DNA from: Paragordius varius | Lineage: Eukaryota > Nematomorpha | Assembly (NCBI GenBank): GCA_964247055.1 | Contig: OZ176057.1 | Span: 4,960,001 to 5,024,000 of the forward strand | Length of the DNA: 64,000 nucleotides | Direction: 5' to 3' | In this document: positions 48,045 through 57,143 of the stretch, in pieces | Layout of the letters: the number at the start of each line of letters is the position of its first letter | Position numbering within the stretch: position 1 is the stretch's first letter | The notes under the pieces: model-generated | What the model saw: the letters and a program-made list of their open reading frames with translations, nothing else | What the model was told of the DNA's origin: nothing | Databases searched by the model: none | Translations under genes and position numbers: made by a program

Positions 48045-48576
48045 AAATTGAAATATGCTGGACAAATGGTAAAAATATAAATACAAAAATGTTTTTTTTA
48101 CAAGACACCATACTTTTTTAAATATTGATAATTTTATATATACCATTTACAGTTCAAATTCACCCTTAAACAATTCTAATTCACCCTTGAACAATTCAAA
48201 TTCACCCCAAAATAAATTATGTGTTTTTTAATTTAAAATTACTTTTGTTTTAAATAAATGAGAAAATAATAAATTATGCCAAAAAGAAATATTTATATTA
48301 ATAATGAGTTTTATATTAGTTCGAAAACACATAAATTTTTAGGGTAAATCTGAATTGTTCAAGAGTGAATATGAACTGTACGTAGTATATAATTGTTTAA
48401 ACTGCAAAGTATAAAATAGAAGAGATGTATATTGGTAAAACAATCAAATATGTTGTATTTTCGATTTTAAATAGGATAAATTAGGGTTTATAAAGTATGG
48501 TTTTTTGGTTGTCTTTTAGAGATAACATATTTTATCTTTATATTGTTACTCTATAGTAAACTTCAATTTTATTGTA
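48045..48576. mobile_element. Family-2 (CAGT) MITE, interrupted by a family-1 MITE
   Basis: Left AGATTAAAAATTGAAATATG, CTGGACAAATGGTAAAAATA; right TTAAACTGCAAAGTATAAAA, AAGAGATGTATATTGG, ending TTTTATTGTA. Split by the element at 48141-48387. Confidence 0.75.
48141..48387. mobile_element. Family-1 (TACC) MITE nested in a family-2 MITE
   Basis: Left TACCATTTACAGTTCAAATT with three units; right GTGAATATGAACTGTACGTA. It is the second independent case of family 1 inside family 2. Confidence 0.8.
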
Positions 48577-48768
48577 TTCTAATGTTTTGAAAGGTTGCTA
48601 AAAAATAAGCTATACATTAGTTATATGGTATTTATAATTGTATTTACATTTTAAATTAAATTTTTTTATTGCATTATTCAAAAAGAAATATTTGTCTTTT
48701 CGTTTTTAATCAACGCGTAGTCCTTTATAAATTTTCAACAGTTTTTTTAACAGTAAAAATCTCATATA

Positions 48769-50091
48769 TCAAAAAAATTCATCGTTTTTTAAATTAGAAA
48801 AAAAACTGTAAATTTTACCATTAGATATTTGTGTGAAACATTTACAAATTCCTCCTTCAAATAATTTTGTGGTTAAATGTAAATTTTGTAATCCGCTTTC
48901 AATGTTTTTCATTGTATTGTTCTTGTTAAATGGTTCCATAGCATACAATGATTGCTCTAATGTTTCCAATACATTATTGCTGATATTTGAACTGCCTGTT
49001 TTGCATAGATAGATAGATTGATTGATATAAAAAATTTAAATTATACCATTTATAATGTTAATTCACCTCTGAACAATTCAAATTTCCTCTCCTTAAAAAA
49101 TTCAAATTTACCCCACCCTTAAACAATTTATATTCACCCACCTTGAATAATTTAAATTCACCTTGAACAATTTAAAACCTTGTTTGAACAATTCAAATTC
49201 ACCCTAAAAATGAATTTTGTGTTTTCGGGCAGGCAGCTAATATAATTCATCATTCATATGAAATATATTTTTATGACGCATAGTTTATTTTTTTTCAGTA
49301 TTATATTAATTTTAAACAGAATTTTATAATTTGAAAATATTAAATAAAGTTTTTAATCTTTAAAAATTAGGGTTGTGCATTTGACTGCTTTTTCAAAAAA
49401 AGTCCGGTCAGATCCAGTCAGACCATGGTCATGACCACTTTTTATCTAAATAAATACCGTGCGATATTGGATTGTGTTATGTTCGTTAATTTTTAATTAC
49501 ATAGCCTTTAATACTGTATATCTCCAATAAAATTTTTCCTAATTTGTTTTACACTTTCTTTCATCAGATTATAAAATGTTTTTTTTCATTTTATTGGTTC
49601 ACATATACGGAATAATTGCATATTTTCAAAAGTGCTTGATTGTTTTGTTTTACGAAATACCTGGATATGCTTAAATAAGGATTCAAGTTTAACGATTTTA
49701 TATTGTTAAATAAGCATTGAAATATATATTTAATTTATATTTTTTAAAAAATATATTAAATAAATAATTAGTCTTTTTTAAATTGTATCCGGACATGTGA
49801 AGGCTTTAATACTCGCCTACCTGACTGCCCAGGGCTAATTGACAGTGATGGTGGAAAAAAATTTGCGTAGTTTCGGGATTCGAACTCAGACACGCAGTGT
49901 GAGTTTTTATGAAATATATTAAACAATAAAATCTTACTATTTCTCTTCTAAAAAAAATTAACAGCAATTTTTCAAAAAACAGCTGTTTTTTTAAATGACC
50001 ATGGTCAAAAAATAAATAGTCAATTGACCCGGTCATGAACCTATTAAAAATACATGTAATTTAATTTACGGTGAATTTAAAATGTAAATGG

Positions 50092-50125
<34 letters not shown>

Positions 50126-50364
50126 TATAAGGCAAATATGATTTTTTTCTAAAAGACAACCTATACCAACCATACTTTTTAAATATTTATTTTATTTAAA
50201 TATAATTCATTGTTTTAAACTGCAAAGTATGTAATAGAGAAGATAATGTTAATTGGTCATACAATTAATTAATTTTGTGATTGTATTTTAAATACTTTTA
50301 TAGGGAAAATTAGTTAAAAAAGTATGGTTGGTTGTCTTTTGAAAACATATATAGTTTGTCTTTA

Positions 50365-50399
<35 letters not shown>

Positions 50400-53325
50400 G
50401 GTTTACTGTTAATATTACAAAATTATTGTTTAAAATCTTTTATAACATACAAATAGATCAAATTTCAAAAAAAACGCCGAATAAAAACGGATATGTAATC
50501 ATTCATAAAAAAGATTAAATCTTAAAAAATATACTTTAAACTCAAAAAAATATATTTTAAAACTCAAAAAAATATATTTGAAAACTCAAAAAAAAGACAA
50601 TAATACCTACATACCTCCTTTATAGGGTACATCAAAATCATTACTGTTGATATTTTTACCAATATCCCTGGTGTTATTATTGTTTATATCTACAGCATTT
50701 AAAACAACAATTTTATTAACATCATCATTAGAATTTTCAATTGTTTCCACAATTGGTTCCAACACTTTTTGTGGTTCCGTAAAATCAAAATCATTGGAGA
50801 TGGCAGTTTTTTTAGACCGGCTTTTATAACGTATTCCAATATTGTTTTTAGATCCTTGATTAACGTTATCAATATTGTATAAAAGGCAGTCAGGTTTATG
50901 TAAGTAAAGAGCATTATTATTAATCTTTTGATTATGTTGTGTGCTATTAATTAATTCCATTTCGAGCAATAAAGAATCTTGAATTTCTTCTGAACTTTCT
51001 ATAAAATGTTCCCAGGCCTAGAGATAAAATGTAAAAAAAATGGATATATATATATATATACCATTTACAATTCAAATTCACACCCTTGAACAATTCAAAT
51101 TCACCCTTAAACAATTCAAATTCACACCCTTGAACAATTCAAATTGACCCTCGAACAATTCAAATCCACCCTTAAACAAATCAAATTTACCATCTTAAAC
51201 AATTCAAATTCACCCTAAAACAATTCAAATTCACACTTATACAATTCAAATATACCCTTGAACAATTCAAATTCACCCTCAAACAATTCAAATTCACCCT
51301 CAAACAATTCAAATTCACCCTCAAACAATTCAAATTCACCCTCAACCAGTTCAAATTCACCCTTGAACAATTCAAATTCACCCTCAAACAGTTCAAATTC
51401 ACCCTTGAACAATTCAAATTCACCCTCGAACGGTTCAAATTCACCCTTGAAAAATTCAAATTCACCCTCGAACAATTCAAATTCACCCTCAAACAATTCA
51501 AATTCACCACCTTAAACAATTCAAATTCACCCTCGAACAATTCAAATTCACTCTCGAACAAATCAAATTCACCCTAAAATAATTCAAAATCACCCTTGAA
51601 CAAATCAAATTCACCCTTAAACAATTCAAATTCACCCTCAAATAAATAACATGTTTTTAAGATTAAAAATTACCTATATTTTGGTATTCATTTAAAAAAT
51701 ATAATTTTGTTTTAAAAAATAATATTGAAAAAATAATAAATTATGACATAAAGATATATTATATATTAATAATGAGTTATATTAATTCGAAAACACATAA
51801 TTTATTTTTAAGGTAAATTTGTGTTCGATGGTGAATTTGAATCGTTCAATGGTGAATTTGAATTGTTCAAGGGTAAATTTTAACTGTAAATGGTATATAT
51901 TAAATTAATAGGGGGTTATTGGGGGTTTATGGTTAAAAGATTGGTCTAAATACTAAAAAAAGCGAGAAAAAAAACACTATTTTTCGGAAAATGATTATAT
52001 TTAAAACTTGGCAAAACAAAAGTTATTAAAGTTAAATGATTGATAAACTTTTTCAAATAATAAATAAAGTATAGTTTTAGAATTTTAATAAACCCCGTTT
52101 TAAAACTAGTTCCTAAAATCGGTATTTAATAAATAGTATTTCGCTTATATACCATTTAGCCATCAAATTCATCCTTGAACAATTCAAATTGGTCCCAAAA
52201 AATATTATGTGTTTTTTTTAAAAATATTAAAAATTACTTATATTTTTTTAACAAAATGAATTTTTGTTTAAAATTAAAATAATGCATAAAGCCATATAGA
52301 TATTTAAATTATATTAATAATGTATTATATTAGCCTCCAGGAAAACATATACATAAATTTTTAAGGTTTTGAAAATAGTTCAAGGGTAAATTTAAATAGC
52401 AAATGCTATACATTAGGTCAAATGTTTCAAAGTTTAATGAACAAATATTCTCCTATAAATAATTTTTGAAATATTACAGAAAGTAAAAACTGAAATTATA
52501 AAAACATAGAGACAAATATATTTTTCAAAAAGACAACCATTTTTTTTAAATTATTCTTATATGATATATTTACAATTCATAATTTATAAAATTGATTGTG
52601 TTACCAATATACATCTCTATTTTATACTTTGTTGATTTAAAACAATGAGTTATATTTAAAATAAATAATCAAGATTTAAAAAGTATGGTTGGTTGTCTTT
52701 TAGAAAAAATATTTGTCTTTATATTTTTACATTTTGTCCCCTTATAATTTCAATTTTTACTGTACTTTTTAAAAATAAAAAAAAAGTATATAAATCCGTA
52801 TAACACTTAATTACATATTTCACGATTGTTGTAATTAAAAACAGTAAAAATAAAAAAATATACGGGCAAAACGTAAAATATACAGACAAATATATATTGT
52901 AATATTATAATACCATACTTTTTAAATTTTGATATATTTTTAAAGATAACTCAATTGTTTTGAACTCCAAAATATAAAACAAAGATACATATTGATAACA
53001 CAATCAATTACATATTTTACGATTGTTATTAAATGATTTTTATAAGATATTTATTAACGTTAAAAAATATATGGGGTTGTATTTTACCAACAATGCTTGT
53101 TTTCATATTTTTACGTTTTGTCCGTATAATTTTATTTTTACTGTAGTTTATTAATAAAAATTAAGTTTTAAACTGGGGTCGGTTGTCTAAAAACTAAAAA
53201 TTTGTCGTTTTGTGTTTGTTTTGTCTATAGTAAAATTTTAATTACTAATGTCAAATATATAGTTTTGAAAAGACAACCTAACCATACTTTTTTAACCGTT
53301 AATTTGATATTTCTTAAGTCCCTAT

Positions 53326-53373
<48 letters not shown>

Positions 53374-54412
53374 ATATGCTTGTCCTTTTTTAAAAATATA
53401 TATATATTTAGTTCTATAAATTTTTTCTGTATAATTTCAATTTTTACGGTATGTTTTTTTATAAAAATTTTTCTAAAAAGTGTAAAAATGTTTATTATGT
53501 TCCTATTTTAATTAATACAAATCAAGGTAGGTCATTCCTAACCTTGCTATTGCGAAATAAAAATGTTAATTATAAAATTTTATACCTAATTTTATTGGAA
53601 ACACAACTTTTTATAATTAAAAATATTAATAAACTTGTTGAAACACCATTTTAAATATCAACAATTAGTATATATTGAAAAAACAATTTTGACCTTGTTT
53701 TTCCAAATGGAAAAATATTGCAGTGTAAAAAAATCTAAAAAAAGTGGTTAAAAATCATTTTTTTGAATAAAAAACTAATTGGTAAAACACCAAACTTATT
53801 AAACCTAAGAGTTTTCGAAGAAAAAAAACCACATTCTTATATAAAATTAAAGTTTTAAATTAAAAATACCTTAAAATTTTATAGGTGTGAAAAGAATGCA
53901 GTCAATGTGCCCTAAAAATGTCTGAAAGGCCGAAATTAAAAAAACCTTTTTTTAAACCCATTTTTAACAAAAAATAAAACACAAACTTTTTTTCTTTTTT
54001 TACCTTATTGTTCTAAGCCCACTAGAAACCCTATATTTTAGAAAAAAACAGCTGATTATTTAACTTTAACAAACTTTTCAAATAAACCATAAAATAAAAT
54101 TCAAGTTTTTTTTAAATAAAAATACCTTAAAATTTTCCAGGTGTGAAAATAGGGCAGTAAAAGCCGAATAAGTTTGAAAGATGAAATCATTTATATCCAA
54201 TTCCTCGTGTTGGTTAAGATCGTGATCAGCTGTTGATATTAGCGAGGAATTATCAGCTGTTTTAGATGCTGTACCCTTTTCCGTTTGGTTTGCAATGGCG
54301 GCCTCATGGAATTTGGAACTGAGTTGAATCAAATACTTATCTGTAAAAAACACAGATTTAAAACAATAATTAGTAAATTTTAATTAAAACAAATAAAAAA
54401 TCTAAAAGACTG

Positions 54413-54444
<32 letters not shown>

Positions 54445-57058
54445 AATAAATAAAATAAAAATAATAAATTTATTTTAATTGTTTTTAAGCTGGGGTTTCC
54501 AACAGGTGGCCCGCGAACTTAAAAATCCTAATTAAGAAAAAGTATATTATTTATAAAATCTCATTTCAAAAAGAAAATTTGAACAAAATAGCAAAGTTTT
54601 TCAAAATAAATGGTAGTTATATGGTATTAAAAAATTTAATCTCATGTTTGAAATCGCTTAAATATTTTTAATCATATTTTTTGCGCGACCCGTCTATTTT
54701 TTGAGTATAAATAAAAATACGGCTAACGAAACCATTTGTGTTAAATTTATATATAGGGGACAAAATAAAATATAAGACTAATTTTTAGAAGACAGAAATC
54801 ACCATACTTTTTCAGACCTTAATTATTCCTATAAAAGCTATTTGATTTTAATTGTAAAATATAGAATTGATTGTGTTACCTTACATCTCCAGTTCATATT
54901 TTACAGTTTAAAACAATCACTTATATTTAAAATAATCAAGTTAAGAGGGTATAGTTGATTGTCTTTTAAAACATAAAATTGTTTAATTTTTACGTTTTGT
55001 CCGTATATATTCAGTTTTACTGTATGTATTTAACAATTTTAAATAAAATTGGAAAATTAAGTTTTAAAAAGTATGGGGTTGTCTTTGGAAAAAAATTTTA
55101 TATTACGTTTTGTCCGTAGTAAAATTTCAATTTTTAGTGTAATTATTTTTATTGGAATTATTTCCTGGAATAGAAAAAACCATTACAATATATTCCATTT
55201 CCTCCTCAAAAAAAATTCTCAAACATTAATATTTTTAAATTGTTTTTCCATATTTTATTTAATTAATAAAAAAATTGTATTTTTATAAGAAAGAGAGAAA
55301 TAGCCATCCTATTTAATAAATTAAAACAATCTGAACAAAAATCAAATCAAATTTTTTACCCAAAAAAACTTGACATAAAATCGTTTTTAGCGACAAAAAA
55401 TTATAAAATCGGAGAATCGAAAAATGGAAATTAATGATGTTTAAATATGTTTAAACTTTTTATTACTAAATAAACTAACGATTTTTCTTAAAACGTAAAA
55501 ATAAACCTTTCTAGACCAATTTTTTTAAAACTAAGACCAGATTTTGCCTAAAAAGTTTTAAATACAGTATGCATTTTAATGGTTGCTTATTTCACATACT
55601 ATAGAATAGCTGTTGGATAATTTGCAACATTACAGTAGTGTATGGAAAAAAAGAAAGGGAATAATTGTTTTTTCAACATTTTGTTGTTTTTTCCCATACA
55701 CTACTGTGTAAATTGCCCTACTATAGTATATGTGAAATATAAGCAACCAACCATTAAAATGCATAATACTGTATATCAATAATAAGTTATATATATATAT
55801 ATATATATATAGATTACAATTAAATATTTTTAAAAACTTGAAAGTAATAATTCTTGTTTTATATAATTTTTTAAATAATATTTTGAATAATTTTAGGTAT
55901 TGATAAATCCATTTTATGTTAGTATACCATTTACAGTTCAAATTCACCCTTGAACAATTCAAATTCACCTTTGAAAAATTCACCCTAAAAATAAATTATG
56001 TGTTTTCGATCTAATATAACTCATTATTATTATCAAATATATGTTTATGGTATAGTTTATTAATTTTTCAGTATTATTTTAATTTAAAACAATATTTTTC
56101 TTTTTTTAAAAAACATATATTTTATTTGAGGGTGAAATTGAATTGTTTAAGGGTGAATTTAAATTGTTCAAGTGTGAATTTAAATTGTTTAAGGGTGAAA
56201 TTGAATTGTTTAAGGGTGAATTTAAATTGTTTAAGGGTAAAATTGTATTGTTTAAGGGCGAATTTGAATTGTTCAAGTGTGAATTTAAATTGTTTAAGGG
56301 TGAATTTAGATTGTTCAAGTTTGAATTTAAATTCTTTAAGGGTAAAATTGAATTGTTTAAGAGTGAAATTGAATTGTTTAAGGGTGAATTTGAATTGTTC
56401 GAGGGTGAATTTAAATTGTTCAAGTGTGAATTCAAATTGTTTAAGGGTGAAATTAAATTGTAAATGGTATATATGAAGCAAATTAAAATGTACTATTTTC
56501 ACATATTCGTTGACGTCTTTTAGAAGCCCTCTCCCCTAATCTAGCATACCGATCAGATAAAAAATTTTGAGGTCTCAGCTTTTCCAACTTTTTCGTGGTG
56601 GCGCTTTGAGTTCTTTTAGATCTCAATTGAATTATTCTAATGCTTTCTACTGATTCCGTTTCTGACAAATACATCATGTCTTCGGCGTGACTAAATATGA
56701 TAAAAAAGAAATAAATGTTAAAACAAGATATTTTCAAACTATTTATAAAAAAATTGTAAGTAAAAATGAAAATAATTTGTGATTATCTTGGATTTTTGCT
56801 GATATAAACTAAATGATTAATTACAAATGAAATATGTAAAGAGTATATTAGCAAATTACACTTTCCTTAATCTTGCAACAAAATGAGGGAAAAAAATAAT
56901 TATTAAAACGTAGTCCTTATTAAAAATATAAATTCTATAACATTTTGTCATTTTTAAATGAAATTTTTTTAAAAAATATTTTTTAAAAAGGGTACTTACT
57001 TTGAACTTTCATCGCTAAAATCTTGCGTAGTTATTGATAATTCTTTCAAAATACCCAT
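48769..57058 (-). CDS. Unrecognised five-exon gene, divergent from TFIIB
   Basis: I do not recognise the family. Exons on the minus strand are 57058-57000, 56690-56503, 54340-54126, 51017-50615 and 48995-48769; all junctions are GT..AG and in phase (1092 nt, about 363 aa). The N-terminus MGILKELSITTQDFSDESSN is followed by an acidic/Ser stretch, a basic helix-like segment (KKLEKLRPQNFLSDRYARLG, ERASKRRQRIYKYLIQLSSK) at about 54-95, an aromatic segment (DFIFQTYSAFTALFSHLENF, KAWEHF) near 135-160, an Asn-rich low-complexity region, and a C-terminus ending GICKCFTQISNGKIYSFFSN. There is no signal peptide, TM segment or catalytic motif. The introns (309, 2162, 3108, 1619 nt) hold many MITEs. It shares an 85-bp head-to-head promoter with TFIIB, so both are likely expressed together. 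That it is a real gene rests on phase consistency across five exons. Confidence 0.72.
49044..50093. mobile_element. Family-1 (TACC) MITE split by a hAT-type element
   Basis: Left TACCATTTATAATGTTAATT with an array of about seven units; right TTTACGGTGAATTTAAAATG, TAAATGGTA. The hAT-type element occupies 49368-50043. Lies in intron 4 of the minus-strand gene. Confidence 0.85.
49368..50043. mobile_element. hAT-type non-autonomous element with perfect 8-bp target duplication
   Basis: TAGGGTTGTGCATTTGACTG at the left and the inverse of TAGGTTCATGACCGGGTCAA at the right; GACCATGGTCATGACC (left) and ATGACCATGGTCAAAA (right) also pair. Direct duplication TTAAAAAT lies at 49360-49367 and 50044-50051. 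8-bp duplications and TAGGG-type ends are typical of hAT elements. The 76-codon frame at 49806-50036 (minus) has no transposase features. It carries a tRNA B-box-like motif (see findings). Confidence 0.9.
50118..50395. mobile_element. Family-2 (CAGT) MITE, both ends lost into TA tracts
   Basis: Core motifs: AGACAACCTATACCAACCAT, TTAAACTGCAAAGTATGTAA, GTATGGTTGGTTGTCTTTTG. CAGT arms absent. Confidence 0.65.
51059..51895. mobile_element. Family-1 (TACC) MITE with giant left array
   Basis: TACCATTTACAATTCAAATT opens about 26 units of the type CCTCAAACAATTCAAATTCA (21-22 bp) to about 51645, then the core and a right end of three units closing in TTAACTGTAAATGGTA. It lies in intron 3 of the minus-strand gene; its outer edge is 42 nt upstream of that gene's exon 4 acceptor. 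Open frames of 85-124 codons in several frames here are array artefacts. Confidence 0.93.
52150..52410. mobile_element. Family-1 (TACC) MITE, eroded
   Basis: Left TACCATTTAGCCATCAAATT; right TTCAAGGGTAAATTTAAATA then GCAAATGCTATA. Confidence 0.7.
52475..52764. mobile_element. Family-2 (CAGT) MITE
   Basis: Left TACAGAAAGTAAAAACTGAA; right TCCCCTTATAATTTCAATTT then TTACTGTA. Core CATCTCTATTTTATACTTTG present. Confidence 0.85.
52840..53144. mobile_element. Family-2 (CAGT) MITE
   Basis: Left AACAGTAAAAATAAAAAAAT, ACGGGCAAAACGTAAAATAT; right CGTTTTGTCCGTATAATTTT then TTTTTACTGTA. 75 bp from the previous copy. Confidence 0.85.
53217..53452. mobile_element. Family-2 (CAGT) MITE with (TA)n in the core
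   Basis: Left TATAGTAAAATTTTAATTAC; right CTGTATAATTTCAATTTTTA then CGGTA. The core is replaced by TA repeats (53330-53368), as in the 45152 copy. Confidence 0.65.
54757..55024. mobile_element. Family-2 (CAGT) MITE plus a partial right-half copy
   Basis: Left GGGGACAAAATAAAATATAA; right CGTTTTGTCCGTATATATTC then AGTTTTACTGTA. A second right half (GTATGGGGTTGTCTTTGGAA .. TTTCAATTTTTAGTGTA) follows at 55060-55141. Confidence 0.7.
55563..55773. mobile_element. Family-3 palindromic element
   Basis: Ends TACAGTATGCATTTTAATGG and the inverse CCATTAAAATGCATAATACT-GTA; inner arms AATTTGCAACATTACAGTAG and CACTACTGTGTAAATTGCCC. Intron 2 of the minus-strand gene. Confidence 0.8.
55925..56469. mobile_element. 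Family-1 (TACC) MITE with giant right array
   Basis: Left TACCATTTACAGTTCAAATT; right array of about 16 units (GGTGAATTTAAATTGTTTAA type) from 56130, closing in TAAATTGTAAATGGTA at 56469. It lies 33 nt beyond the exon 2 donor of the minus-strand gene, so the array is the first part of that intron as transcribed. Confidence 0.92.
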
Positions 57059-57143
57059 TTTTGAATGCGATTAGGTCAAATGAAGTCCGCTAAAATTTGC
57101 CAACAAAGATAATTTTAAAATCAGATGTCCAAATGAATGTTTA
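57059..57143. promoter_or_regulatory. 85-bp divergent promoter between the minus-strand gene and TFIIB
   Basis: The two start codons face away from each other across only 85 bp, which must hold both transcription starts or place them inside the opposite 5' regions. I see no clear TATA box. No repeat is inserted here, in contrast to nearly every other stretch nearby. Confidence 0.7.

Noticed and set aside
49855-49905. A tRNA gene on the minus strand
   Set aside because: Only a B-box-like motif is present; there is no A box, no acceptor stem pairing and no anticodon arm that I can draw.
49806-50036. 76-codon minus-strand frame as a transposase remnant
   Set aside because: It has no motif of any transposase and its start and end coincide with the hAT terminal repeats.
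51187-51561. Open frames of 85-124 codons with NLNCSRV or GEFELFK repeats, on both strands (also at 56106-56502, 58068-58250 and 63428-63839)
   Set aside because: The 21-bp unit of the family-1 MITE has a length divisible by three and few stops, so four of six frames stay open. They are transposon end arrays in introns, not protein repeats.
51059-51650. CRISPR-like regular repeat array
   Set aside because: Units are contiguous without spacers, lie between transposon TIRs, and the genome is eukaryotic.
53451-53654. 67-codon plus-strand frame as a gene
   Set aside because: AT-driven Lys/Asn/Ile/Leu composition, no family match, and it lies in an intron of the minus-strand gene.
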